64,000 nucleotides of DNA from Rhodanobacteraceae bacterium ZG21-1 (GCA_021390615.1 JAJEJU010000025.1:1612001-1676000), one strand, 5' to 3'; counted from the stretch's first letter, positions 25,921 through 35,014 are shown. The notes: a model not told the origin generated them from the sequence alone. Numbers and translations are program-made.

Positions 25921-26847
25921 CTAAACGCCGTCCGCCGGCGCCACGCCGGCGCCGATCGCCTCGATCACGCACTGGCGAAACCACGCGTGGGCCGGATCGG
26001 CATCGGTCGATTCGTGCCAGTAGGCCAGGATCGGGAACGACTTCAGGTGGATCGGCAGCGGCCGCACCGCGATCGGCAGCAGGGCGGCCAGGTGCAGCGC
26101 GTAGGAACGCGGCACGGTCAGCAGCAGGTCGGTGGCGGCGGCGATCTGGCAGGCCGAGAAATAGTGCTGGCAGACCAGCTGCACCTGGCGAAAGATCCCG
26201 CTCTGTCCCAGCAGCAGGTCCAGCGCATTGGGCTCGCCCAGCGCCGACACCGCGACATGTCGCGCCGCCAGGTAGTCGCCGCGGCGCAACGCAGCGGCCA
26301 GCGGATGGGCCTGGCGCATCACCACCGCCAGCGACTCGTCGGCCAGCCGCCGGCGCAGGATCTGCGGGCCGGCCGACAGCGGACGATCGACCACCAGGTC
26401 CAGCGTGCCCGCGCGCAGCTCGCGCTCCACCTCGCCGGCGGCGATGCGATGGCTGGCCACGCGCACCCGCGGCGCCTCGCGGCCGATCCGAGCGAGCAGG
26501 GCCGGCAAGGCGATCGATTCGAGAATGTCGCGGAAGCCGACGGTGAACTGCAGCTCCAGCTGCGCCGGCTCCAGCTGCGGCTGGGTGTGCAGGCTGGCAT
26601 GCAGCCCCTCCAGGTGGGCGCGCACCGACGGCATCATCGCGCGCGTCTTGGCGGTGGGCAGCAGGCGGTTGCCCTGGCGCACGAACAGCGGGTCGCCGAG
26701 CAGGTCGCGCAGCCGCCGCAGCGCATGCGTCACCGCCGGCTGGGTGAGATGCAGCGCGCGCGCCGCCGCGCTGACCCCGCCGTAGGCGTGGATCGCGTGC
26801 AGCACGCGGAACAGGTTGAGGTCGATGCGCTGCTCGAGGCGATCCAT
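25921..26847 (-). CDS. LysR family transcriptional regulator
   Basis: A 308-residue regulator. The N-terminal winged helix-turn-helix reads FRVLHAIHAYGGVSAAARAL and then TQPAVTHALRRLRD, followed by a substrate-binding domain (FTVGFRDILESIALPAL). The ATG at 26847 has GGAGACGC as ribosome site. It diverges from the acyl-CoA dehydrogenase operon, separated by 129 bases that include an AT-rich patch. By the usual LysR arrangement it probably controls that operon in response to a fatty-acid-derived inducer. Confidence 0.92.
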   Translation of the reverse strand: MDRLEQRIDLNLFRVLHAIHAYGGVSAAARALHLTQPAVTHALRRLRDLLGDPLFVRQGNRLLPTAKTRAMMPSVRAHLEGLHASLHTQPQLEPAQLELQFTVGFRDILESIALPALLARIGREAPRVRVASHRIAAGEVERELRAGTLDLVVDRPLSAGPQILRRRLADESLAVVMRQAHPLAAALRRGDYLAARHVAVSALGEPNALDLLLGQSGIFRQVQLVCQHYFSACQIAAATDLLLTVPRSYALHLAALLPIAVRPLPIHLKSFPILAYWHESTDADPAHAWFRQCVIEAIGAGVAPADGV

Positions 26848-26879
26848 GGTGCGTCTCCGGGATGCCCGCAGGATAGGCG

Positions 26880-26940
26880 ATCCCATGCATCACAGTAATG
26901 ACCCGCCATAAAGCATATTCATTTCAATAATTGCCCGAGG
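26880..26940. promoter_or_regulatory. AT-rich divergent promoter/operator region, LysR - acyl-CoA dehydrogenase
   Basis: The region is AT-rich in a GC-rich setting. It contains ATTCATTTCAATAAT (26917-26931), whose ends form a weak dyad and fit the T-N11-A rule of LysR sites. It lies about 45 bases upstream of the acyl-CoA dehydrogenase start. Confidence 0.4.
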
Positions 26941-26976
26941 TGGGCGTAGGCTGGCCGGAGCCACCCGGAGCGCGCC

Positions 26977-28206
26977 ATGGACTTTGCCCCTTCCGAACGT
27001 ACCCGCGAGCTGTCCGAACGGCTGGCGCGCTTCATGCGCGAGGAGGTGTTGCCGGCCGAACTCGCCTATGCCGCGGCGCTGAGCGGCAGCAGCGACCATC
27101 GCGCCTGGCGCCAGCCGCCGATCATGGAGACGCTGAAGGCGAAGGCGCGCGCGGCCGGACTGTGGAACCTGTTCCTGCCCGACGCCGAGCACGGCGCCGG
27201 CCTCGACAACGTGGACTACGCGCCGCTGGCCGAGCTGATGGGGCACTCCTTCATCGCGCCGGAAGTGTTCAACTGCAGCGCGCCGGACAGCGGCAACATG
27301 GAAGTGCTGCACCGTTACGGCACGCCGGCGCAGCGCGAGCGCTGGTTGGCGCCGCTGCTGGCCGGCGAGATCCGCTCCGGCTTCGGCATGACCGAGCCCG
27401 ACGTCGCCTCCTCCGACGCCACCAACATGCAGGCCAGCGCGCGCATCGAGGGCGACCAGGTGGTGCTGAACGGGCGCAAGTGGTGGACCACCGGCGCCGG
27501 CCATCCGCACTGCCGCTTCGTGATCTTCATGGGCCTCAGCGACGCGCAGGCCGAGCCGCATCGGCGGCACACCATGGTGATCTGCCCGCTCGATGCGCCC
27601 GGCGTGCGCATCGAACGCATGCTGCCGGTGTTCCATCACTACGACGAGCCCTCCGGCCACGGTGAGCTGAGCTTCACCGACGTGCGCCTGCCACTCGATC
27701 ACGTGATTCTCGGCGCCGGACGCGGCTTCGAGATCGCCCAGGGCCGGCTGGGGCCGGGGCGCATCCATCACTGCATGCGCGCCATCGGCGCGGCCGAGCG
27801 CGCACTCAGCCTGCTGTGCAAGCGTGCCCGCACGCGCGTGGCGTTTGGACGTCCGTTGGCCGAGCTGGGCGGCAATCCCGACCTGGTGGCCAACCTGCGC
27901 ATGGCGATCGAGCAGGCGCGCCTGCTGATCCTGAAAACCGCCTGGGTGCTGGACAAGGAAGGACCGAAGGCCGCGCTGAGCCTGATCTCGCAGATCAAGG
28001 TGGTGGCGCCGGCGGTGGCCCAGCAGGCGGCGGATGCGGCGATCCAGATCCACGGCGGCGCCGGCCTTTCCGACGATTTCCCGCTGACCCAGCTGTACGC
28101 CTACGCCCGCGTGCTGCGCCTGGCCGACGGGCCGGACGAGGTGCACCGCGGCGTGGTCGCGCGGCTGGAAGCCAAGGCCCAGGCCGGCATGGAGGACGCA
28201 CGATGA
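26977..28206 (+). CDS. Acyl-CoA dehydrogenase, ACAD10/11-LvaC type
   Basis: A 409-residue flavoprotein. The FAD-binding segment GFGMTEPDVASSDATN is near residues 139-154 and GRKWWTTGA near 168-176. At the site of the usual catalytic Glu of medium-chain dehydrogenases (YEGTSQ) it has ADGPDEVH, with Asp384. This ADGPDEVH motif is that of the ACAD10/ACAD11 subgroup as I recall it, whose bacterial relative LvaC handles a phosphorylated 4-hydroxyacyl-CoA. First gene of a six-gene operon; its stop overlaps the start of the kinase-like gene (ATGA). A GGAG site precedes the start. Confidence 0.9.
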   Translation: MDFAPSERTRELSERLARFMREEVLPAELAYAAALSGSSDHRAWRQPPIMETLKAKARAAGLWNLFLPDAEHGAGLDNVDYAPLAELMGHSFIAPEVFNCSAPDSGNMEVLHRYGTPAQRERWLAPLLAGEIRSGFGMTEPDVASSDATNMQASARIEGDQVVLNGRKWWTTGAGHPHCRFVIFMGLSDAQAEPHRRHTMVICPLDAPGVRIERMLPVFHHYDEPSGHGELSFTDVRLPLDHVILGAGRGFEIAQGRLGPGRIHHCMRAIGAAERALSLLCKRARTRVAFGRPLAELGGNPDLVANLRMAIEQARLLILKTAWVLDKEGPKAALSLISQIKVVAPAVAQQAADAAIQIHGGAGLSDDFPLTQLYAYARVLRLADGPDEVHRGVVARLEAKAQAGMEDAR

Positions 28207-29273
28207 GCGAGCTGCTGGACCAGGCCCGCGCGCTGCGCGACGAAGACGCCTTCGACCTCGCCCGCGTCGACGCCTTCTTGAAGCAGCGCATCGACGGGCT
28301 GCACGGCGCGCCCAGCGTGGCGCAGTTCCCCGGCGGCGCCTCCAACCTCACCTACCTGCTGAGTTACCCCGAGCGCGAACTGGTGTTGCGCCGCCCGCCG
28401 GCCGGAGCCAAGGCGAAGTCGGCGCACGACATGCTGCGCGAGGCGCAGGTGATGGCTGCGCTGAAACCGCACTACCCCTACGTGCCAGCGATCCTCGCCG
28501 TCGGCGACGATGAGAACGTGCTCGGCCAGCCTTTCTACGTGATGGAGCGCTTGCGCGGCAGCATCCTGCGCCGCGACCTGCCGGCCGAACTGGGATTGGA
28601 CGCCACGGCCACCGGCGAACTGTGCCGCGGCTTTATCGACCGCCTGGTCGAGCTGCACCAGGTCGACGCCAGCCAGCCGGCGCTGCAGCCGATCGGCAAG
28701 GGCGAGGGCTATATCGCGCGGCAGGTGTCGGGCTGGAGCGAGCGCTGGCGCCAGGCCGCCACCGAAGGCACCGACCCCTGCGAGGACGTGCTGGCTTGGC
28801 TGGCGCAGAAACAGCCGCCGCGCGACAACGCCACCTGCGTGATCCACAACGACTACCGCTTCGACAACGTGGTGCTCGATCCGGCCCGGCCGCTGCACAT
28901 CATCGGCGTGCTGGACTGGGAGATGGCGACACTGGGCGATCCGCTGATGGATCTGGGCGGTTCGCTGGCCTACTGGGTGCAGGCGGATGACGACGCCACC
29001 TTCCAGTCGTTCCGCCGCCAGCCCACCAATGCGCCCGGCATGCTCAGCCGGCGCGAGGTGATCGACTACTACGGCCGTCGCAGCGGCCACGCGGTGGACA
29101 ACTTCGACTTCTACGAAGTGTTCGGGCTGTTTCGGCTGATGGTGATCGTGCAGCAGATCTACCGCCGCTACGCGCTGGGCCAGACCACCAACCCGCAGTT
29201 CGCCGGCTTCGGCGAGGCCGCCCGCTATATGGGCAAACGCTGCCGCCGCATCATCGCGGGTTCGAAGGCATGA
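28203..29273 (+). CDS. APH-family kinase (ACAD10/11 N-terminal-like, LvaA-like)
   Basis: A 356-residue phosphotransferase of the aminoglycoside/choline kinase fold. The ATP-lobe motif LVLRRPP is near residues 60-66, the catalytic loop is HNDYRFDN (His215, Asp217, Asn222), and the metal-binding DWE begins at Asp238. Human ACAD10 and ACAD11 carry this kinase domain fused to an acyl-CoA dehydrogenase, and LvaA of Pseudomonas phosphorylates 4-hydroxyvaleryl-CoA. Here the two parts are separate genes joined by an ATGA overlap. A role as 4-hydroxyacyl-CoA kinase is inference from family and context. Confidence 0.88.
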   Translation: MSELLDQARALRDEDAFDLARVDAFLKQRIDGLHGAPSVAQFPGGASNLTYLLSYPERELVLRRPPAGAKAKSAHDMLREAQVMAALKPHYPYVPAILAVGDDENVLGQPFYVMERLRGSILRRDLPAELGLDATATGELCRGFIDRLVELHQVDASQPALQPIGKGEGYIARQVSGWSERWRQAATEGTDPCEDVLAWLAQKQPPRDNATCVIHNDYRFDNVVLDPARPLHIIGVLDWEMATLGDPLMDLGGSLAYWVQADDDATFQSFRRQPTNAPGMLSRREVIDYYGRRSGHAVDNFDFYEVFGLFRLMVIVQQIYRRYALGQTTNPQFAGFGEAARYMGKRCRRIIAGSKA

Positions 29274-29546
29274 GGGGCTGCTCCGGCAAGCTGCAGTGTT
29301 TGCATCGCGCTGCCACCGCACCGCGTCGGTCGCCGTCAGTCCTGGCGATACGGGAACGCATGATGGCCGCCGCAATCCACACCACCGATGCAAGCATGAC
29401 AGGGATGCCTGCGGATGCGACCACGCCTGCGCGCCACGGCCCGCACGCGCTCACATGCTTCGACATAGATGGCTTCACGCTCACCGATTACGCGCATCGG
29501 CCGCGCCCGGCATGCGCCACGCAAGCCATCGCAAGCGGCCTCGCCC

Positions 29547-30236
29547 ATGCGTAGCCTGCTGCTGATCCGCCATGCCCAGGCCAGCTTCCGCTCGGCCGAC
29601 TACGATCGCCTGTCCGAGCTAGGCGAGGAGCAGTCGCGCCGCCTCGGCGCCTGGTTCGCCGCCTGCGGCAATGCGCCGGACCTGGTGGCGATCGGTCCGC
29701 GCCGGCGCCACCGGCAGACCGCCGAACTTTGCCTGGCTGCCGCAGGGCTGACACGCCCGCTGCTGCAGCTCGACGGCCTGGACGAACTCGACCACCAGGA
29801 ACTGCTGGCGCGGCTGCGCCCGGATCTGGCCGCTCCCGAGGACCTGCATCGCGCCCTGAAGCAGACGCCGGACCCGCACCGCGCCTTCCAGGCGCTGTTC
29901 GCCGAGGCGGTGGCGCGCTGGACCGACGGCGACCATGACGCCGACTACACGCAGAGCTGGCCACGCTTCCGCGAGCAGGTGCTGCTGGCGCTGCGCATGC
30001 TGGCCGAACACGACGCCGAGACGATCTGGGCGTTCACTTCCGGCGGCCCGATCGCGGTGGTGAGCAACCATGTGACCGAGGCACCGGTCGCGCAGACCTT
30101 CAAGCTGAGCTGGCCGCTGGTGAACACCGGCCTGACCCGTTTACGGCTGGGTCGCGGCGGTCCTTCATTGGTCACCTACAACGCCTGGCCGCACCTGGAG
30201 CGCCGCGAAGACCAGCCCTTGTTGAGCCTGCGCTGA
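29547..30236 (+). CDS. Histidine phosphatase family protein (phosphoglycerate-mutase-like)
   Basis: A 229-residue protein opening MRSLLLIRHAQASF, where RHA contains the phospho-accepting His (RHG/RHA motif). A later Arg (GPRRRHRQTAE) and the FTSGGPIAVV segment, in place of the usual SHGG, complete the fold; the second catalytic His appears replaced by Ser-Gly in this place, though a different His may serve. The ATG at 29547 follows a 273-base gap after the kinase gene. It lies in the same direction as the flanking catabolic genes. Confidence 0.83.
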   Translation: MRSLLLIRHAQASFRSADYDRLSELGEEQSRRLGAWFAACGNAPDLVAIGPRRRHRQTAELCLAAAGLTRPLLQLDGLDELDHQELLARLRPDLAAPEDLHRALKQTPDPHRAFQALFAEAVARWTDGDHDADYTQSWPRFREQVLLALRMLAEHDAETIWAFTSGGPIAVVSNHVTEAPVAQTFKLSWPLVNTGLTRLRLGRGGPSLVTYNAWPHLERREDQPLLSLR

Positions 30237-30314
30237 GCGCCGGTTCGATCGCCGTCGACAGCAGACTTCCGCCCACTACTCTCCTGCCACTCACCCTTGC
30301 CGAGCCACGCCGCC

Positions 30315-31085
30315 ATGACCCAGTCCTCGCCCTTCGACCTCCACGGCAAGATCGCCATCGTCACCGGCGCCAGCCGCGGCATCGGCGCCGAGATCGCCCG
30401 CCTGCTCGGTGCGCATGGCGCGCACGTGATCGTGTCCAGCCGCAAGCAGGCCGACTGCCAGACCGTCGCCGACGAGATCGTCGCCGCGGGCGGCTCGGCC
30501 GAAGCCATCGCCTGCCACATCGGCGAGATGGAACAGATCGAGGCGCTGTTCGGCGAGGTCGCGCAGCGCCACGGCCGGCTCGACATCCTCATCAACAACG
30601 CGGCCACCAATCCGTTCTTCGGCCACATCCTGGACACCGAGCCCTCGGTGTTCCAGAAGACCGTGGACGTGAACATCCGCGGCTATTTCTACATGTCCAC
30701 CCACGGCGCGCGACTGATGAGCAAGAGCGGCGGCGGCGCCATCGTCAACGTGGCCTCGGTCAACGGCGTGGTGCCGGGCTACCAGCAAGGCATCTACTCG
30801 ATCACCAAGGCCGCGGTGATCTCGATGACCAAAGCCTTCGCGGTGGAATGCGCCGAGGCCGGCGTGCGCTGCAACGCGCTGCTGCCGGGGCTGACCGACA
30901 CCAAGTTCGCCTCGGTGCTGGTCAACACGCCGGCCATCCTCAAGCAGGCGCTGGCGCATGTGCCGCTGCGCCGCGTGGCGCAGCCCTCCGAGATGGCGGG
31001 CGCGGCGCTCTACCTCGCCTCCGACGCCGCCTCCTACACCACCGGCGCGGTGCTGAACGTGGACGGCGGCTACCTCAGCGTCTGA
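30315..31085 (+). CDS. SDR family oxidoreductase (3-hydroxyacyl-CoA/hydroxyacid type)
   Basis: A 256-residue classical SDR. TGASRGIG is at about 20-27, NNAATNPFFG near 97-106, the catalytic YSITK near 162-166, and the ending is YTTGAVLNVDGGYL. The Thr/Asn-rich loop after NNA is typical of the DHRS4-like reductases. It lies in the acyl-CoA dehydrogenase operon, 45 bases before a second SDR, and probably oxidises a hydroxy intermediate. Confidence 0.9.
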   Translation: MTQSSPFDLHGKIAIVTGASRGIGAEIARLLGAHGAHVIVSSRKQADCQTVADEIVAAGGSAEAIACHIGEMEQIEALFGEVAQRHGRLDILINNAATNPFFGHILDTEPSVFQKTVDVNIRGYFYMSTHGARLMSKSGGGAIVNVASVNGVVPGYQQGIYSITKAAVISMTKAFAVECAEAGVRCNALLPGLTDTKFASVLVNTPAILKQALAHVPLRRVAQPSEMAGAALYLASDAASYTTGAVLNVDGGYLSV

Positions 31086-31129
31086 GCACTTCTGCCCATG
31101 CGATTCCCTTCCCTTCACCAAGGAACCCC

Positions 31130-31918
31130 ATGACCGAAATTTCCGGACAGCGCGTCGCCGGCAAGCGCGCCTTCATCACCGGCGCGGCCGGCGGCCTCGG
31201 CGCCGCCACCGCGCACATGCTGGCGCGCCACGGCGCCAAGGTCTTCCTCACCGACATCGACGCTGCCGGCGTGGATGCCGTGGCGGCCGCGATCAACCGC
31301 GAGCTCGGCGCCACGGTCGCGTGGTCCGCCGCGCAGGACGTGCGCGACGAAGCCGCCTGGCAGCGCCTGCTCGCCGAAGCCGCGACGACCATGGGCGGCC
31401 TGTCGGTGCTGGTGAACAACGCCGGCATCGGCTCGCTGGGCAGCATCGAGCAGATCCAGACCAAGGAATGGCGGCGCGTGATGGAGGTGAACGTCGAGAG
31501 CGTCATGCTCGGCTGCAAGTACGCCCTGCCGCTGCTGCGCGCGCAGCAGCCGGCCTCGATCGTGAACATCTCCTCGCTGGCCGCGTTCAAGGTCAATCCC
31601 GACTACTCCGCCTACAACACCTCCAAGGCCGCGGTGGCCATGCTGACCAAGTCGGTGGCGATGGAATGCACGCGGCAGAAGATCGACGTACGCTGCAACT
31701 CGGTGCATCCAGCCTTCATCCGCACCGGCATCGTGGCGCCGTTCTTCGACGCGCTGGGCGAGGAGGAAGCCGTGCGCAAGCTCACCCACGGCATTCCGAT
31801 GCGGCGCCTGGGCGAGCCGGACGACATCGCCTTCGCTGTGCTTTACCTGGCCTCCGACGAGAGCCGCTACGTCACCGCCGCCGAGCTGGTGGTCGACGGC
31901 GGCGCCTGCGCCATCTGA
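31130..31918 (+). CDS. SDR family oxidoreductase (hydroxysteroid/cyclohexanol dehydrogenase-like)
   Basis: A 262-residue classical SDR with TGAAGGLG at about 17-24, LVNNAGIGSLGS near 93-104, YNTSK near 161-165 and the ending YVTAAELVVDGG. The Asp-Ile-Asp after beta-2 (FLTDIDAAG) points to NAD+ as cofactor. A ribosome site (AAGGAA) precedes the ATG at 31130. It differs well from the preceding SDR, so the two are not a recent duplication. Confidence 0.9.
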   Translation: MTEISGQRVAGKRAFITGAAGGLGAATAHMLARHGAKVFLTDIDAAGVDAVAAAINRELGATVAWSAAQDVRDEAAWQRLLAEAATTMGGLSVLVNNAGIGSLGSIEQIQTKEWRRVMEVNVESVMLGCKYALPLLRAQQPASIVNISSLAAFKVNPDYSAYNTSKAAVAMLTKSVAMECTRQKIDVRCNSVHPAFIRTGIVAPFFDALGEEEAVRKLTHGIPMRRLGEPDDIAFAVLYLASDESRYVTAAELVVDGGACAI

Positions 31919-31946
31919 TCCCCTTCCCCTGCCACGGACTTTCCCC

Positions 31947-32966
31947 ATGTCGCTAATCAACCGCCAACTGCGCCTGAAGACCCGCCCCCAGGGCCTGGTC
32001 AAACGCGAGGATTTCGAACTAGTGCAGCAGCCGGTACCCGAGCTGAAGGACGGCGAATTCCTGCTGCGCGTGCTGTACCTGTCGATGGACCCGACCAACC
32101 GCGTGTGGATGAGCGACATCCCGCAATACATGCCGCCGGTGGCGATCGGCGAGGTGATGCGCGGGCTTGGCCTAGGTCGCGTGGTCGCCTCGAAATCCGC
32201 GCACTACGCCGAAGGCGACCTGGTGCAGGGACTCACCGGCTGGCAGGACTACGCGGTGATCGACGAGCGCCGCCGCAAGGACTACGCCAAGCTGCCGGCG
32301 CAGACCACGATGCCGCTGCCCACCCTGCTCGGCGCCTGCGGCTTCAGCGGCATCACCGCCTATTACGGCCTCACCGAGATCGCCCCGGTGCAGCCCGGCG
32401 AAACCCTGGTGGTCTCCGCCGCAGCCGGCTCGGTCGGCTCGATCGCCGGGCAGATCGGCAAGCTGCACGGCGCGCGCGTGGTCGGCATCGCCGGCGGCCC
32501 GGACAAATGCCGCTATCTGGTCGAACGGCTGGGCTTCGACGCCGCCGTCGACTACAAGGCGGAAAACTGGAAGCAGGCGCTGGCCGAGGCCACGCCCGAC
32601 GGCGTGCACGTGAACTTCGAGAACGTCGGCGGCGCGGTGATGCGCGCGGTGCTGGGACGCATGGTCAACGGCGGCCGCGTGGCGCTGTGCGGGCTGATCG
32701 CCAACTACGCCAGCGGCGAACGCCCCAGCGACGACTACAGCGTCATCATCGTCAAGCGGCTCAACGTGCGCGGCTTCCTCGCCTTCGACTACGCCGACAC
32801 TCACAAGGCAGTGCACGAACTGGTCAGCTGGGTGCAGAGCGGCCGCATCAAGGCCGAGGAAACCATCGAAGACGGCCTGGAAAACGCGCCGCAAGTGCTG
32901 AACCAGCTGTTCGACGGCAGCCACCGTGGCAAGCTGCTGCTGCGGGTGAGCGACGAGAACGTTTGA
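31947..32966 (+). CDS. NADP-dependent oxidoreductase, prostaglandin-reductase-like MDR
   Basis: A 339-residue zinc-free medium-chain reductase. It opens MSLINRQLRLKTRPQG, and the cofactor motif is AAGSVGS at 158-164, followed by GIAGGPDKCRYL, all characteristic of the leukotriene B4 dehydrogenase / prostaglandin reductase group. The group reduces the carbon-carbon double bond of enones and alkenals such as 4-hydroxynonenal with NADPH. As last gene of the ACAD10/11-like operon this specificity would fit lipid-peroxide-derived substrates. Confidence 0.9.
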   Translation: MSLINRQLRLKTRPQGLVKREDFELVQQPVPELKDGEFLLRVLYLSMDPTNRVWMSDIPQYMPPVAIGEVMRGLGLGRVVASKSAHYAEGDLVQGLTGWQDYAVIDERRRKDYAKLPAQTTMPLPTLLGACGFSGITAYYGLTEIAPVQPGETLVVSAAAGSVGSIAGQIGKLHGARVVGIAGGPDKCRYLVERLGFDAAVDYKAENWKQALAEATPDGVHVNFENVGGAVMRAVLGRMVNGGRVALCGLIANYASGERPSDDYSVIIVKRLNVRGFLAFDYADTHKAVHELVSWVQSGRIKAEETIEDGLENAPQVLNQLFDGSHRGKLLLRVSDENV

Positions 32967-33291
32967 CCATACGCCGGCAGGAAAGTCGAAGGCTAAATCC
33001 TGCCGGTCCGCGATCGGACTCGCCAGTAGCTGCGGGCAGTGCTGGCGAGCCGAGGGCTTTCGCATGCTTTTCGGTGCGCATGCCTAAAGTATGCGAAGGC
33101 CTCAGGCCAGGCCTTACACCTGCCCATCACTTGCTCCCAAGATTCTCGTATGAAACCGCTTGAGCGGTGATTCTGGTCCATGGTTTCGACTCCATCTCTG
33201 ATCCCATGGAGTACCTGATGAAAATCGGACGATCCCATGCATCGCGAAACACCACGGCACCGCTCACGCTGGCGGAGCAAACGGAGATGAG
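32967..33291. other. Gene-free stretch with a long hairpin after the MDR gene
   Basis: Contains an imperfect 12-base inverted repeat (33059-33070 with 33086-33097, one mismatch) and falls in GC content toward the GNAT gene. I see no coding sequence. Confidence 0.5.
33059..33097. terminator. Hairpin downstream of the catabolic operon
   Basis: TTCGCATGCTTT pairs with AAAGTATGCGAA with one mismatch over a 15-base loop. It lacks a strong T run. It could attenuate or end the operon transcript. Confidence 0.4.
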
Positions 33292-33756
33292 ATGCGCCAC
33301 CCATTTGTCGTGCGGACGGCCCAGGCATCGGACGCAGATCGGCTTACGCAACTGGCGCGCCTGTCGAAGGGACATTGGGGATATCCGAAGGAATGGCTCG
33401 ACTTGTGGGAAAGCGATCTGGAGATCAAGCCCGAAATGATCGAACAGGCCATCGGCTATGTCGCCGAGTCCGAAGGGAAGCTTGTCGGCTTCTGGATCAG
33501 AGCATCAATGCAATCGGATCAACCGACGCCAGGATGGTTGTTCGTTCACCCCGATCACATGGGTCGAGGCGTCGCTGGCGCGCTGTGGTCGGCGATCCGG
33601 GAGCAAGCAATCGCGAGAGGGATCCGAAGCTTTGTGATCGAGGCCGATCCACATGCGGTTGCGTTCTACCAGACACTGGGAGCGGAGAAAATCGGCGAAA
33701 AGGAATCTACCGTTATCCCTGGTCGATTCATTCCAATCCTGCGCATTCCCATCTGA
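33292..33756 (+). CDS. GNAT family N-acetyltransferase
   Basis: A 154-residue acetyltransferase. The acetyl-CoA binding segment is VHPDHMGRGVAGALW (the Q/RxxGxG/A loop), and the protein ends with AVAFYQTLGAEKIGE, the usual final GNAT helix-strand. Codons are richer in A/T than in neighbouring genes, which suggests recent transfer. GGAG stands six bases before the ATG. Substrate unknown; no partner gene nearby. Confidence 0.87.
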   Translation: MRHPFVVRTAQASDADRLTQLARLSKGHWGYPKEWLDLWESDLEIKPEMIEQAIGYVAESEGKLVGFWIRASMQSDQPTPGWLFVHPDHMGRGVAGALWSAIREQAIARGIRSFVIEADPHAVAFYQTLGAEKIGEKESTVIPGRFIPILRIPI

Positions 33757-34090
33757 AGCAGCGAGTACCGGATTCACCCAGCCCGCGTCACGCCTCGGCC
33801 TCGAGCGAGAATCCATGGAACACGCAAAGCGCCTGTCGATGTCCGCCTGTATGTAACCCAGGGGAAGCTACCTGCTGCTTTTCGCTTTAGACGCTCGAAC
33901 GCAAAGTGTCTCGTCAGCCAGATGAAGAGGCTTGTCTGAGCGAATCCAGCGATCACCTGCTTTCATTCGGCAAAGCGGGACTCGTGCCCGGACAAAAAAT
34001 CGAAACACATCCCATGACGACTTCTCGCATGCGCAGCTGGATTCGAGCCGCCAAAGTTTCGGAAGCGGCTCCGCTTCCATTCAAAACAAC
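33757..34090. other. Gene-free, lower-GC stretch after the GNAT gene
   Basis: About 330 bases of lower GC than the rest of the window, with short runs of in-frame codons but no supported gene. Together with the GNAT gene it looks like a small acquired patch. Confidence 0.45.
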
Positions 34091-35014
34091 TCAGCGCGCC
34101 GACGTACCCTGCCCCAGTAACTGCCCGTTGACCGTGGTGCCGTACAGCGAGTCCGGCGTGTCGTGATAGGCGGTGCGCGTGGCCGGAATCGAGCCGTTGA
34201 AGCGCGGGTCCTGCGGGCGTTCGTGCGCATCCATGAAATAGGCTACGTCCCAGGCGTCCTGGTCGCTCAGCGTGTCGCCTTTGCCCAGCGGCATATTGGC
34301 CTTGATGAAGCCGGCGGCGTTGCCGACCTGTTCCATACCGGCGCCCCAGTTGAACGACTGCGGCCCCCATAGCGGCGGGAACACGGTGCGCCCGGCCGCC
34401 TGCTGGCCCTGGCCGTCGCCGCCGTGGCATAGCGCGCAGTCGCGCTTGAACACCAGCTCGCCGCGCGCGTAGTCGGGCACGGACGCGGGCTTGGCCAGCC
34501 TGGGGTAGCCGCGGCCGGGCAAGGCGGTGCCGATCGGCGCGCCCTTCGACATCCAGTAGGCATAGCTTTCCAGCGCGACCAGCACCGGGTCGCCCAGCGG
34601 CGGCGCCTTGCCGTTCATGCTGTAGTTGAAGCAGCCCTGCAACCGCTCGGCGAAGCTGTTCACGCGATGATTCTTGCTGCGGTAGGCCGGGTACATCGGA
34701 TACGCGCCCCATAACGGCGCAGAGCGTGCCAGGCGGCCCGCGTCGAGATGGCAGTTCTCGCAGCTGAGCTGGTTGCCTACGTAGGCCTTGGCGTAGCGAC
34801 CCGGATCCAGAAAGATCTGCCGTCCCAGCGCCACCTGCTTGCCGAACTCGTCGGCAGGGATCGCCGTGTCGGGTGGCGGCACAAAGGCTGCAGCTGGCGG
34901 CGCGGCGGAGACTGCAGGCGCCGTCTTCGCTGCAGCCTGCGGCGCGGCACCGGGTTTGCCGCAGGCCGCCAGGCAGAGCACCGCCGACAGCAAAACGACG
35001 TGCCTGGGATTCAT
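34091..35014 (-). CDS. tsdA: Dihaem cytochrome c, TsdA-like thiosulfate dehydrogenase
   Basis: A 307-residue lipoprotein cytochrome. The lipobox LAAC gives Cys18, followed by an Ala/Pro linker. Haem sites are CENCH (85-89) and CALCH (193-197). Cys128 in GCFNYSMNG aligns in position and context with the cysteine that ligates the catalytic haem iron in TsdA, and Met241 or Lys238 may ligate the second. TsdA joins two thiosulfates to tetrathionate and feeds two electrons to a cytochrome c. Its start overlaps the stop of the c4-type cytochrome gene (ATGA), the TsdB-TsdA arrangement. Confidence 0.83.
   Translation of the reverse strand: MNPRHVVLLSAVLCLAACGKPGAAPQAAAKTAPAVSAAPPAAAFVPPPDTAIPADEFGKQVALGRQIFLDPGRYAKAYVGNQLSCENCHLDAGRLARSAPLWGAYPMYPAYRSKNHRVNSFAERLQGCFNYSMNGKAPPLGDPVLVALESYAYWMSKGAPIGTALPGRGYPRLAKPASVPDYARGELVFKRDCALCHGGDGQGQQAAGRTVFPPLWGPQSFNWGAGMEQVGNAAGFIKANMPLGKGDTLSDQDAWDVAYFMDAHERPQDPRFNGSIPATRTAYHDTPDSLYGTTVNGQLLGQGTSAR

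Noticed and set aside
29274-29546. A gene or a further copy of the dispersed repeat in the gap before the histidine phosphatase
   Set aside because: Frames are short and without motifs; likeness to the repeat is too weak to claim.
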